This document shows positions 1 through 9,078 of a stretch of DNA of 64,000 nt, one piece after another. Each line of letters begins with the position of its first letter. Position 1 is the stretch's first letter. Below the pieces are notes generated by a model. That model had not been told where the DNA came from. It saw only the letters and a list, made by a program, of their open reading frames with translations, and did not search any database. The DNA is from Pirellulaceae bacterium (lineage in GTDB: Bacteria > Planctomycetota > Planctomycetia > Pirellulales > Pirellulaceae): NCBI GenBank assembly GCA_026004775.1, contig BPJU01000002.1:533161-597160 (forward strand). The letters are read 5' to 3'. Made by a program: the position numbers and the translations under genes.

Positions 1-1726
1 ACCACTCCAGCAGCCGCTTCCATTGGCGTTTCAGGTGCTCCAGATAGGCCATCACCTGCACCCGGTATTTCCAGAGCAACCAAACAGTCCCGGCCAGAAT
101 CAGTAGCCAGTAGAGCACGCGCAGCAGCAGCGACGCCAACCCGCCCAATCCTGACAGGAAATTCGGAAACTGCGCCGGCGGACGCAAACGGCTCAACGGG
201 TTTCTCGAAAAGGCAGTCGCATCGGTGCCCGTTCCTCGCTCTTTTTCCGATGCGGATTGCCTTCCGGCACCTTGGCCACTGTCTGCTCGTGGCGCCTCCG
301 TTTCGTTTGCCCGAGATGTGGAGTATTGGGCCGAGTCAGGATTCTGCCCTGAAGAAGGCTCGTGCTCGCGATGCGACTCGTGCGGGCGCTGACCTTCCGA
401 CGGCGAAGAGTTCACGCTGCCGCGTCCGCGTGACTCTTGGCCGTTTTGGGCGTTCCGCGCGGCCTGCGAAGCCTCGCCCGGACGCTTGAAAGAGTTCTCT
501 CGAAAAGTGCTTTTCGAGCTGGCACGACGGTTGTCACGGCCGGGCGCGCTTGACGGATCATCGCTTGTTCGTCCGTTTGTCGGGGATCCGTATTTCTGTG
601 TGTCGTTTGCGGGATCAAGGGAAGAATTGCCCGCCGCGTCCCCGTCGGCTCGCTGGGGTTGGCTCAGGGATCCGGGCTTCTTTGATGGATCCGATCCGGG
701 TGAAGCGGAGGACGAGTCGGCGGGCGATGGGCTTTTCTCACGAGATGCCAGACTCCCCGGTTTGTCGTCCTTCACTCCCGGAAGAATCCCCCACCGGCTG
801 GTTCGCAGATTCTGCGGGCTTTTGAGTGCCGGCAACGCGCTCACCAGCGACCACTCCGGGGCCGGACGCGGCAGGAGCAGGGCCAGGGCCATGACCAGCA
901 CAATAATCAGTCCAGCGGTACCCAGCCACACGGCAGTCATTTCCGCCGGCATGGACAGATTGCGTCGCCGCAGATAGGCTCGGATGCCCAGAAGGCTGGT
1001 GGTGGCCAACAAGGCCAACGCCGAGGCCAGATATTGGCAGAACAAGAGCAAGGCGCGGCGGCGTTCGGCAGGATCGTCCAGAAACATTTGACCGAAACCG
1101 AAAAGCGGCACAGCGGCCATACCAAAATAGATCACCCACACTCCGTGAGGGTGTTTTTTCTCTCGTTTATTGCTATGGGCATCCTGGTCGACTTGGGTCG
1201 TATCCGTCGCGACGGAATTGTCGGAATCACGGTCGGAACGGTTCGCGCCTTGGGGCGAATCGCTTTCAGCAGTTCCGTCTTTGCGTCCGGCTTCCAGGCC
1301 CGCCGTTTCCAGCAGACCCCGCCCGCCACCGGCTCGCTCCTCTTTGAGCACCGTACAGTCTCGTGTCAGCCGATCCGATGCCCACCATGCCACGGCGATG
1401 AAAAGCACGTGCATCGCCGAGCGTATTGCTTCCGACACACCGTCGACGCTCACAAAGCGCATCAGCGCCAGCCAAGTCACGAAAGCCAGAGCGGCTCCGT
1501 AGGGAGTGGCATGGCTGGTGCCGAGCTCGATAGCGATACGGGACACGCACACCATGCCCATCGTGAACAAGAAAAGTATGAAGTTCAGCCGAACCGCGTG
1601 CTCACCCTGGTAGAACACCAATGCCAGAAACGCCACCAGTGCATAGACCATCAGGGTAATCAGCGCCGGATTGAGCGCGATCAGCGCCAGGTCAAAAGCA
1701 GTGAATCGGTAGAACCGGGACCGCAT
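1..1726 (-). CDS. Large multi-span membrane protein of a MoxR/DUF58 operon (partial, cut by left edge)
   Basis: The frame is open from an ATG at 1726 to the left edge (575 codons). It begins 5 bases after the DUF58 stop, so it is the third gene of a MoxR-DUF58 operon. Four hydrophobic segments lie in about the first 110 residues. A charged, Gly/Ser/Asp-rich linker follows, then three more hydrophobic segments (about residues 190-290), a long Ser/Pro/Asp-rich stretch, and a final membrane segment near base 100 followed by a basic helix running off the window. In many bacteria this operon position is held by a membrane protein with a transglutaminase or DUF4129 domain. The visible layout (last membrane span, then a basic cytoplasmic helix) would fit DUF4129, but the diagnostic part lies outside the window. 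The gene is seen in the sequence; the family is inferred. Confidence 0.75.
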   Translation of the reverse strand, partial: MRSRFYRFTAFDLALIALNPALITLMVYALVAFLALVFYQGEHAVRLNFILFLFTMGMVCVSRIAIELGTSHATPYGAALAFVTWLALMRFVSVDGVSEAIRSAMHVLFIAVAWWASDRLTRDCTVLKEERAGGGRGLLETAGLEAGRKDGTAESDSPQGANRSDRDSDNSVATDTTQVDQDAHSNKREKKHPHGVWVIYFGMAAVPLFGFGQMFLDDPAERRRALLLFCQYLASALALLATTSLLGIRAYLRRRNLSMPAEMTAVWLGTAGLIIVLVMALALLLPRPAPEWSLVSALPALKSPQNLRTSRWGILPGVKDDKPGSLASREKSPSPADSSSASPGSDPSKKPGSLSQPQRADGDAAGNSSLDPANDTQKYGSPTNGRTSDDPSSAPGRDNRRASSKSTFRENSFKRPGEASQAARNAQNGQESRGRGSVNSSPSEGQRPHESHREHEPSSGQNPDSAQYSTSRANETEAPRADSGQGAGRQSASEKERGTGTDATAFSRNPLSRLRPPAQFPNFLSGLGGLASLLLRVLYWLLILAGTVWLLWKYRVQVMAYLEHLKRQWKRLLEW

Positions 1727-1731
1727 CGGCA

Positions 1732-3048
1732 TTACCCCACGGTTGCTAAGACAGCCTCATGGCACAATCGGGTGATGGATTCTTCGTTACGGAGCTGGCG
1801 CACGTTGACGCCTTCGGCGATCAGCGGGCCGGCCACTTCGGCATAATCAGCTTCTTCGTAGATGCTGACCAGCACGGTTACCGCATAGCCCTGCCGCACC
1901 AGGTTTCCCAGGGCGATGGTCGATGCGGCATCGAGTTTGGCGACCAGCACGATCACGGCGGCGTCTCGGGGCAGCCGCGCATGGGTTTCCAGCAACAGTT
2001 CATGCAGGCGGAGTCCATCGGTCAATTCCAGTCGTGCCAGTGCATCGCGGATAGAGCGGAGAACTTCCGGTCCTCTTGCGGTGGGGATTACCAGGGGGCG
2101 CAGCCGCTCGCTGCGCGGGAGCATCGAGCCCTGTTCGATGGCCGCGTCTCGGCTGCGAAGATCGTAGCTCCAGCCTTCCCAGCGTATCCGGTCCGCCGCA
2201 TCCCGTCCATTGGTAACCAGGCCCACCTGTTGATTCCATTCATAAAGAACATGGGCCAGCGAGGCGGCGGCGGTCACGGCCAGTTCGCTTCGATACGGTT
2301 CATACCGCTTGTCATATCCGTCCTGGTGAAAGTCCAACACCAGCGTGGCACCCGCCACGCAGGAGGGCTCAAAGACCTTGGTTTGTAAGGAACCGGTACG
2401 GGCGGTCGCCGGCCAATGGATGGTGTTGAAGCGGTCACCGGGCCGGTAATCGCGAACTCCCGCCAGACGCGTGACGTCTTCAAAAAGCCGATGAGCCAGA
2501 CGGACTTCCCCCACCGGGCGCCGCGAAGCAATGTCGTAGCCTTCTATGGGAACGATCTTCGGATAGACGGTAAGAAAATGCGGCCGGCTCAAAAGGTGGT
2601 AGCGCCGGTGCAGGCCAAACACATCTCCGGTTTCCACAACGGCCGGTCCGATCTGGTAGTAGCCTCGCCGGTTAGCTTTCAACTGGTAACGCAACGTGCG
2701 GGCCGAACGTCCCGGTAGGCTCACCAACATCGTGCGCCGCCCGGCCAGTTCCAGGCTGGGTGGAGTATGCACCAGGGCTCGTTGGGGCAACAGGTCTTCG
2801 ACCAGTGCCCAGGGGATGGGGATGGCGGACTTGTTGTTCAGTCGCACCTCGACCGAAACTACATCTCCGATCTCCGCCTCAAGAGCGCTGCACTGCCTTT
2901 GGGCCGTGATCGACCGGCTGGCGTGTCGAGCCAGCCAGCGGCCTGCCAGCAGCACACCGACCAGAGTGTATAAAGCGTAAGCCAGGAGGCCGGCGCGAAA
3001 CAGCACGGCACAGAGTAACAGAAACAAGAGGATCGTGACCCAATTCAT
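1732..3048 (-). CDS. DUF58 domain-containing protein
   Basis: 438 residues. Two membrane segments occupy about residues 4-40, followed by a beta-rich region. The DUF58 signature lies at about 196-222 ([10 protein letters not shown], then IHWPATART). The C-terminal part (about 230-420) should be a VWA-like Rossmann domain, as in the family. DUF58 proteins are almost always encoded next to MoxR AAA+ ATPases and are thought to act in envelope assembly or metal-cofactor chaperoning; the exact substrate here is unknown. The ATG overlaps the MoxR stop codon (ATGA, 3045-3048), so translation is probably coupled to moxR. Confidence 0.92.
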   Translation of the reverse strand: MNWVTILLFLLLCAVLFRAGLLAYALYTLVGVLLAGRWLARHASRSITAQRQCSALEAEIGDVVSVEVRLNNKSAIPIPWALVEDLLPQRALVHTPPSLELAGRRTMLVSLPGRSARTLRYQLKANRRGYYQIGPAVVETGDVFGLHRRYHLLSRPHFLTVYPKIVPIEGYDIASRRPVGEVRLAHRLFEDVTRLAGVRDYRPGDRFNTIHWPATARTGSLQTKVFEPSCVAGATLVLDFHQDGYDKRYEPYRSELAVTAAASLAHVLYEWNQQVGLVTNGRDAADRIRWEGWSYDLRSRDAAIEQGSMLPRSERLRPLVIPTARGPEVLRSIRDALARLELTDGLRLHELLLETHARLPRDAAVIVLVAKLDAASTIALGNLVRQGYAVTVLVSIYEEADYAEVAGPLIAEGVNVRQLRNEESITRLCHEAVLATVG

Positions 3049-4058
3049 GGGGTGGGAGGCTCCGGTGAAAGAGTCGGCACGGCCACCTCCGACAATATTT
3101 CGTCGACGACCGCCGTGGCGGTGACTTTGCGAAGCCGGCTTTCCGGCTTGAGAATCAGTCGGTGCGTCAGCACCGCCGGTGCCACGCGTTTTACGTCATC
3201 CGGCAGCACGTAATTGCGCCCGCGGAGGGCCGCCATGGCTTGGCTGGTGCGATACAGGGCGATCGACGCCCGAGGGCTGGCTCCCAGAGCCACGTCGGGG
3301 TGCTCGCGTGTCTCGTGCACAATCTGCAACAAGTACTGGCTTACCTTGCCATCCACGTGCACGTCCCGCACCGCCATTTGGCATTGCCGAAGCTCGTCGG
3401 CTGTGACCACCGGTTGCAGGGTTTCGATGGGATGTCGCTTGCGCAACAATTCCAGCATCCGCAACTCATCCTCCCAGGTAGGGTAGCCTAGACTGAATTT
3501 CATCAAGAAGCGATCCAACTGCGCCTCGGGCAACGGAAATGTCCCTTCGTGGTCGATCGGATTCTGCGTGGCGATCACCAGGAACGGGGGCGCCAGCGGG
3601 TAGGTGACCCCGTCGACGGTGACGCGGCCTTCGGCCATCGCTTCCAGCAAGGCCGCCTGCGTGCGAGGTGTCGCTCGATTGATTTCGTCGGCCAGCACAA
3701 TTTGGGCAAAGATCGGTCCCGGCCGAAACTCGAATTGCGCCGTCTGCTGGTTGTAGACGTTGACTCCCGTGACGTCCGAAGGCAGCAGATCCGGCGTGCA
3801 CTGGATACGCTTGAACGTACAGCCGACGCTCAAGGCCAGCGCGCGAGCCATAATCGTCTTGGCCACACCGGGCACGTCTTCTAACAGGATGTGCCCCTCG
3901 CACAGCCACGCCACCAGCGCCAGGATCAACGGTTGGCGTTTGCCGACCACCACCTGCTCGACATTGGCCACAATCCGCTTGGCGACAGACGAAGGATCAA
4001 CCACTGCTGTTACTCTCTTGAAGACATGGAAAATCCGACCTTCCAGCCGCACCTTCAT
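3045..4058 (-). CDS. MoxR family AAA+ ATPase
   Basis: About 337 residues from the ATG at 4058; the frame stays open to 4178, and a GTG at 4010 is also possible, so the start is uncertain. Motifs in order: a Walker A-like loop ([11 protein letters not shown], with Ala where MoxR usually has Gly), the Walker B region [20 protein letters not shown], sensor 1 in [11 protein letters not shown], and the arginine-finger region PEAQLDRF. MoxR ATPases act as chaperone-like remodelers working with VWA or DUF58 partners encoded beside them. Here it leads an operon with the DUF58 gene (4-base overlap) and the large membrane protein at the left edge. The 180 bases between it and the divergent PilZ-like gene must hold its promoter; no clear box was recognised. 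Confidence 0.93.
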   Translation of the reverse strand: MKVRLEGRIFHVFKRVTAVVDPSSVAKRIVANVEQVVVGKRQPLILALVAWLCEGHILLEDVPGVAKTIMARALALSVGCTFKRIQCTPDLLPSDVTGVNVYNQQTAQFEFRPGPIFAQIVLADEINRATPRTQAALLEAMAEGRVTVDGVTYPLAPPFLVIATQNPIDHEGTFPLPEAQLDRFLMKFSLGYPTWEDELRMLELLRKRHPIETLQPVVTADELRQCQMAVRDVHVDGKVSQYLLQIVHETREHPDVALGASPRASIALYRTSQAMAALRGRNYVLPDDVKRVAPAVLTHRLILKPESRLRKVTATAVVDEILSEVAVPTLSPEPPTP

Positions 4059-4359
4059 TATAGAAGCTCTGTGCGTCAAAATGCGTTTTAGCCGCAGCCT
4101 CGGCGTGCACGGAAATACTCCACCCTTTCTCGACTTCCCTGCCGGCCTATCTTCATCCTTGCCGCTTGCCTCCTGCATATCCTCGTGACCTAGATTTGTT
4201 CGATGGGAAGCTGCGGCGGAACAGACCGGCCACGTCCGGGCGTTTCTAACGGGTGCGTTACGTGGTCAAAACCGAGCGCGGATGCCCGTGCGTTTCGCCA
4301 AATTGGTCACGCTACTTGGCCTACTTTTACCGTCGCGGCGCACCTGAAGGCATCCAACT

Positions 4360-5274
4360 ATGGTGCGGGAACGGCGACGATTCTTTCGAATCCGAGCCAT
4401 CGGCAACGTAACGGCCGTATTGAAACTCCCCCAGGGTACCTGGTCCGGCCAACTGCTGGACCATTCGGCCAGCGGATTCGGTGCCGTGTTTGCCGGTCAA
4501 CTGCCGGTCGTCCAGGGTCAGGCCGGCCAGTTGGACGCTCTGGGAGCGCATTTCCAAGTGCAGGTGTGCCGGGTTGAATATCGTGGTGGCGCCACGATTT
4601 TGGGGCTGGAGCGGCTGGCTGACTTGATCGGCCCGGAGGAGACGCAAGTGCTGCGGACACGGGGGGCTACCTTTTTAACATGTGCACCACGAGCCGTTGT
4701 CCGGGGAATGACCTGGTTTGGCATCACGGTGGCCGCTCTGCTGGCGGTCGCGATCTGGTGCAGTTCGTGGCTGATCCAGCATTCGCGTTTCGCGTTGCCC
4801 GAACTTCCCGCGTCAAGCTTCAGACAGCGGGAGTCAGCCGGGGACAACCGCGCGGCGAGACCTCCGCAGCCGCATGGGCAGCCGGATGGTGCTCTGCGGA
4901 TCGTACCCGCTTCGGAGCGCCCGCCGGCCTCCGATAGCCTCCAACGCAGTATGCCGGTCGTGGTGCTTGGAAATGAATTCCACATGGCGCCGGAATTCGG
5001 CAAGCTAGTCGTCGCCAAGACACGGGTGGTCGAGTTCCTTGCCTCCCCGGACGTTGCCCGGCATCTGGGGTTGACGCGAGAGCAACAAGAAAAAATTGCT
5101 CGGTTGGTGAAGCAGTCGGCGGATAACCTCAATTCAGGTGCGCCTCCGGGTGAAAATCCGGATAGCTGGTGTTTGAAGACGGTGCAGCGAGCCTATGACG
5201 AGGTATTGGCGGTACTCGAGCCCCATCAGCGCGACCTTCTCCAGCGCGTTCTCAGCTATGCCGGCTCGCCGTAA
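4360..5274 (+). CDS. PilZ-like domain membrane protein
   Basis: 304 residues. The first 90 residues look like a PilZ domain: an arginine cluster RRRFFRIR near the start and DHSASGFG at about 34-41 fit the RxxxR and (D/N)xSxxG c-di-GMP signatures. One membrane segment follows at about 118-140. The rest is a proline-rich linker and a helical C-terminal part containing LGLTREQQEKI, a pattern seen in many planctomycete LTxxQ-type helical-pair domains. With this topology PilZ would be cytoplasmic and the helical domain periplasmic, so it could pass a c-di-GMP signal across the membrane; that is inference. It stands alone between the MoxR operon (divergent) and the HAD gene (convergent). Confidence 0.75.
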   Translation: MVRERRRFFRIRAIGNVTAVLKLPQGTWSGQLLDHSASGFGAVFAGQLPVVQGQAGQLDALGAHFQVQVCRVEYRGGATILGLERLADLIGPEETQVLRTRGATFLTCAPRAVVRGMTWFGITVAALLAVAIWCSSWLIQHSRFALPELPASSFRQRESAGDNRAARPPQPHGQPDGALRIVPASERPPASDSLQRSMPVVVLGNEFHMAPEFGKLVVAKTRVVEFLASPDVARHLGLTREQQEKIARLVKQSADNLNSGAPPGENPDSWCLKTVQRAYDEVLAVLEPHQRDLLQRVLSYAGSP

Positions 5275-5299
5275 AATTCGCCGCTAAATTTCCTGGTGC

Positions 5300-6052
5300 T
5301 CATTGCGTTGTTTCGGAAGCGGCCACACCGGTCAGGTCGAATGGCCGTCCGGTCGAATGGGCCAGTAGTTGCCATAGCCGCGGATCAAGGAGGCTGTCGA
5401 CTACCAGGCGGGCCCCGGGATAGCGGTGGTGGCGGTTATGCGGTCCCGGAACAGCCACCGTACAACTGCCGGCCGCCACGGCGGCCTGACAACCCAGTTG
5501 ACTGTCCTCCAGGACCAGCATCTGCGAAGGCAAGATGCCGAGCCTCCCAGCGGCAGTGACGTAGATTTCCGGATGCGGTTTGCCGTGTGTCACATCTTCA
5601 CAAGTCAGAACGAAGGCGAACCGCTCGACAAGCCCGAACTGACCCAGCACGCGGTGGGCGAAACTGCGGCGGCTGCTGGTCGCCACGGCCCGCGGCATCC
5701 GGTGCCTTTCCAATGTTTCCAGCAACGCCAGAACGCCGGGCATCGGCCGCAGCCGTGTCGGTAGCAGTTCGTCAAAAATCTCCGCGGTTTCTTGTTGCAA
5801 TTGGGCTACGGTGGCGTCCAAACCATACCAGTCGATCATGATTTGCAACGCCACGGGACTGGGCCGCCCCATCATCTGATCCAGCAAAGCCTGTTCGATG
5901 CGGTGGCCGCGGCGGCGAACCAGCCGATCGCCTACTTCCACGTAAAGTTCCTCGGTGTTGAAAAGCAGACCGTCCAGATCGAATACCACGGCCCGAATCG
6001 GCTCGGGCCATTTCAGCTCGCCGCCCGAAGCAGCCGCCCTATTATCGTTCAT
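5300..6052 (-). CDS. HAD-superfamily hydrolase, beta-phosphoglucomutase-like
   Basis: About 250 residues from the ATG at 6052; the frame extends to 6175, but that leader is not protein-like. HAD motifs: VVFDLDGLLFNTEE (motif I, Asp25 nucleophile and Asp27), TSSRR (motif II), KPHPEIY (motif III Lys) and LEDSQLGCQAA (motif IV). The helical cap between motifs I and II places it in the subfamily I phosphoglucomutase/phosphatase group. The substrate is a sugar phosphate or similar phosphomonoester; it cannot be fixed from sequence alone. It converges with the PilZ-like gene, with 25 bases between the two stops. Confidence 0.9.
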   Translation of the reverse strand: MNDNRAAASGGELKWPEPIRAVVFDLDGLLFNTEELYVEVGDRLVRRRGHRIEQALLDQMMGRPSPVALQIMIDWYGLDATVAQLQQETAEIFDELLPTRLRPMPGVLALLETLERHRMPRAVATSSRRSFAHRVLGQFGLVERFAFVLTCEDVTHGKPHPEIYVTAAGRLGILPSQMLVLEDSQLGCQAAVAAGSCTVAVPGPHNRHHRYPGARLVVDSLLDPRLWQLLAHSTGRPFDLTGVAASETTQ

Positions 6053-6210
6053 ATTTGAGCCCACCGTACCGGCACCACTCTCCCAAGTTTCCCCGGAACG
6101 ATCATCTCCTTGCTCCCCTGGCATCGTTGCGAATAGCCGGCGATCTGTAAAGGCCGGACCACCCCGGCAGGGCACGCCGGCTGTTCGGATCCGCTACAAT
6201 AACGGCGTCC

Positions 6211-6319
6211 CTAATGGGACAGCGCCATTTTGACAAACTGCGCAAGGCTTGCCCGGCGCAAGCCCTGAATGGGAGATGCGCCATTTTAACTATTTCCTAA
6301 AACGGCGCTGTCCAACTAA
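6211..6319. repeat. 109-bp inverted-repeat (MITE-like) element, copy 1
   Basis: The outer arms GGACAGCGCCATTTT (6217-6231) and its complement at 6299-6313 form a 15-bp inverted repeat with one mismatch. A smaller internal hairpin (GGCTTGC..GCAAGCC) lies at about 6246-6264. CTAA occurs on both sides (6211-6214 and 6316-6319). A second copy with the same order of parts is at 29540-29649. No reading frame is carried, so it is non-autonomous. It lies 27 bases before the DUF3754 start and could influence that gene. Confidence 0.8.
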
Positions 6320-6346
6320 GAGGGCATATTGAGTGGAGGACGCCTC

Positions 6347-7621
6347 ATGTCACAACTTCCCCCTTGGGCCAGGCGCCCCATTGCCGATGAAGCGGACCGG
6401 TTGCTGGCCGATGCACCGCGATCGGAACGCGAACAATTTATCCCGCTTCGCCATCAGACGCTGTTCGGACTGTTGCTGTATCGACCCGAACTATCGCCAT
6501 CCGACAGGCGTCTTTTCCGCGAGTTGCTCCGGCAACTGCGAGCCCAGGTGGCCGCCGAACTGGAGCCGATTGCCTTGCGTTTGAGCGCCGCCTATGCGCC
6601 GTTTGATCCGGATGACGATACCTGCTCGGTGGAAGATTTTTCGGAGGCGGAGCTGCGACTGCTCCGGCGAGAACTGTTCGAGTCGGTGTTGGAGCTGTTG
6701 CGGCGCGGGAACTACCGGCAGCTCTCTCGTGTCGAAATCGAGCAGTCGCTGGAGATAGCTACCGAATGGGGACTTTATCTGCATATCGACTTTTCCGTAT
6801 TCGATCGGCTGGAGGTGTTTGCACGGGGCAACGTGCTGGGTAGCCAAAGCCGCCGGCAGTGGTTTCCTCCGTTCCGTAAAGTGGAAGTCTCGGTGCCGAT
6901 CTATCAGCGGCTGGTCGTGATGTTTTCGTTGCGGCATAACCGAGGCTTGAATGCAGCCGTAGATACCAACGCCGTCTATCTAAAACTTTTCAAAAATATT
7001 CCCACGGCAGATGTCGACATGCTGCTACCTTCCAGCCGGATACGTCTGACCCTGTTGGACCACGGGCGAATCTTTCTGCCGACAATTTCGGGAGTGGTAG
7101 TCACCATTGTCAAGATCGTCAAAGGAGCGGTATTCGCCGCACTTACCGGTAGTCTGTGGGGATTGATCGGGTTTTTCGTATTCGTATTTGGTACCATCGG
7201 ATATGGTTTGCGGAGTTTTTTTGGATATTTGCATACCAAGGATAAATACCAATTGCACCTCACGCGAAACTTATACTATCAGAATCTTGATAACAATGCT
7301 GGTGTTTTTCATCGGCTAGTGGATGACGCCAGAGAGCAGGAATTGCGTGAAGCAATGCTGGCGTACTATGTGCTGTGGAAGTTGGCCCCGCCGGAAGGTT
7401 TTTCACGGGAAGAGCTGGACGAGGCAGCGGAGCGGCTGCTGCGGGAATTGCTCGAGATGGATGTTGATTTCGAGGTCGATGATGCTGTCGAAAAACTCCG
7501 TCGCTTCGGGCTGTTGCAAGAACTGCCCAACGGAAAGTTTACGGTGATTGTTCCGGAAGGACTCTCCGCGAAGGTTTATCGGCCGTCCAATTGGGCGGGT
7601 CAGTGGGGAGGCGGCCAGTGA
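6347..7621 (+). CDS. DUF3754 domain-containing membrane protein
   Basis: 424 residues. The ATG at 6347 is preceded by GGAGG with good spacing; a TTG at 6329 is less likely. The region around residues 190-330 carries the DUF3754 features, including YLKLFKNIPTADVDMLLPSSRIRLT followed by two adjacent membrane segments (about 250-295) and the sequence KDKYQLHLTRNLYYQNLDNN. The C-terminal third is acidic and helical. DUF3754 proteins include mitochondrial TMEM143 and cyanobacterial homologues; their role is unknown. The stop overlaps the GTG of the next gene (GTGA), so it is translationally coupled to a sodium:solute symporter and may assist it. Confidence 0.85.
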   Translation: MSQLPPWARRPIADEADRLLADAPRSEREQFIPLRHQTLFGLLLYRPELSPSDRRLFRELLRQLRAQVAAELEPIALRLSAAYAPFDPDDDTCSVEDFSEAELRLLRRELFESVLELLRRGNYRQLSRVEIEQSLEIATEWGLYLHIDFSVFDRLEVFARGNVLGSQSRRQWFPPFRKVEVSVPIYQRLVVMFSLRHNRGLNAAVDTNAVYLKLFKNIPTADVDMLLPSSRIRLTLLDHGRIFLPTISGVVVTIVKIVKGAVFAALTGSLWGLIGFFVFVFGTIGYGLRSFFGYLHTKDKYQLHLTRNLYYQNLDNNAGVFHRLVDDAREQELREAMLAYYVLWKLAPPEGFSREELDEAAERLLRELLEMDVDFEVDDAVEKLRRFGLLQELPNGKFTVIVPEGLSAKVYRPSNWAGQWGGGQ

Positions 7622-9078
7622 CACTGCTCGATTATTGGGTGGTCGGCCTGTACCTGGCGGTAACGCTCATTCTTGGGGTAGGGATAGTTCGCCGCTCGCG
7701 GGATCTGGACGACTATTTGCTGGCGGGCCGGTCGCTGCCGGGCTGGTTGCTGTTGGGCTCGATCGTCGCTACCGAAACCAGCACTGTGACGTTTTTGAGC
7801 ATTCCGGGGATGAGTTATGCCGCGGGTGGGGACATGAGATTCTTGCAATTGGCGGCCGGCTTCGTCGTGGGGCGGCTGCTGGTGGCTTGGCTGCTCTTGC
7901 CCCTCTATTTCGCCGGTCGCCTTCGATCGGCTTATCAGGCTCTGGCCGAACGACTGGGGAGCCCTGCCAAACACATGGCGGCCGTGGTGTTCCTGATCAC
8001 GCGAAATCTGGCCGACGGATTGCGGTTGTTCCTTACCGGCCTGATGTGGACACAGATCGTAGGCGGGTCACTGGAGACGGCTCTGCTGTTAATAGCCGGC
8101 GTGACCGTTGTGTATACTTGGGCCGGCGGCCTGCGGTCCGTAGTGTGGAACGACTGCGTGCAGTTGGTGGTTTACGTGGCAGGAGCCCTATTGGCGATGG
8201 CGATTATTTTTGAAGCGCTGCCAGGCGGATTCCGGGAAGTGGTCGCCTTCGCCTCCCAGCAGGGGAAGCTCCGAATCTGGTACACAACCTGGGACGTTTC
8301 CATGCCGTACACAGCCGCTGCCGGATTGATCGGCGGCGCATTCTTGAGCCTGGCCACCCACGGTGCCGACCAGATGATGGTACAGCGGTATTTGAGCGCC
8401 CGATCCCGGCGGGATGCCACCCTGGCGGTGGTGGCAAGCGGGATAGTGGTGTTCGCCCAGTTCGCCCTCTTCTTGTTCGTGGGGATCGGGTTGGCGGCCT
8501 ACTTCGACGCTTTCCCGCCTGGTTCGCCCATCGAGCGGCCCGATGCGGCGCTGGCGACCTTCATTGCCACTTCGCTGCCGGCCGGCATTCGCGGACTGTT
8601 GCTCGCCGCAGCTCTGGCAGCCGCCATGTCGACCCTGTCCAGTTCCCTGGCCGCTTCAGTCACTACAGCCATCGTGGATGTTGCCGCGCCGTTGGGGTGG
8701 ATCCAGCCCGATACGCCCGGCAAACTTCCGCTGTTCTGGAGCCGGGCGGCGGTAGTGGTTTTCGCGGCGGTCCAAGTGGCCGTCGCGTGGTTGGCCCCCT
8801 ACTTCACACAACACGTGATCGATGCCGTGCTGGCGATAGCCAATTTTTCCACCAGTGTCCTGCTGGGACTTTTTTTGCTGGCTGCTGGCCGGAGGAGCTT
8901 CCATCCGTGGGCAGCCGTGGCCGGCATGACACTGGCTTTGGCCATTATGAGCCTGATCGCCTTCTTCTCGCCGCTGGCGTGGACCTGGTACGGCATCCTG
9001 GGGGCTTTGTTGACTGCGAGCCTGACGCTGATCGTGGATCAAGCCGTTACGGGCCATTCGACGTTGCCGTCGGACTGA
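7618..9078 (+). CDS. Sodium:solute symporter (SSS family)
   Basis: 486 residues from the GTG at 7618, which overlaps the previous stop and follows a GGGGAGG Shine-Dalgarno sequence. About 13 membrane helices are expected for this family; the hydrophobic pattern fits. The N-terminal DYLLAGRSLPGWLLLGSIVATETSTVTFLSIPG region is the typical SSS core start (unwound TM1), and SLATHGADQMMVQRYLSARS and MSTLSSSLAASVTT are also SSS signatures. The substrate (sugar, amino acid, carboxylate) cannot be assigned. Its 3' end overlaps the convergent truD gene by 32 bases. Confidence 0.93.
   Translation: MTLLDYWVVGLYLAVTLILGVGIVRRSRDLDDYLLAGRSLPGWLLLGSIVATETSTVTFLSIPGMSYAAGGDMRFLQLAAGFVVGRLLVAWLLLPLYFAGRLRSAYQALAERLGSPAKHMAAVVFLITRNLADGLRLFLTGLMWTQIVGGSLETALLLIAGVTVVYTWAGGLRSVVWNDCVQLVVYVAGALLAMAIIFEALPGGFREVVAFASQQGKLRIWYTTWDVSMPYTAAAGLIGGAFLSLATHGADQMMVQRYLSARSRRDATLAVVASGIVVFAQFALFLFVGIGLAAYFDAFPPGSPIERPDAALATFIATSLPAGIRGLLLAAALAAAMSTLSSSLAASVTTAIVDVAAPLGWIQPDTPGKLPLFWSRAAVVVFAAVQVAVAWLAPYFTQHVIDAVLAIANFSTSVLLGLFLLAAGRRSFHPWAAVAGMTLALAIMSLIAFFSPLAWTWYGILGALLTASLTLIVDQAVTGHSTLPSD

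Noticed and set aside
1034..1846. 270-codon plus-strand open frame at the left
   Set aside because: Antisense to the membrane protein and DUF58 genes; composition is His/Gln-rich as in shadow frames.
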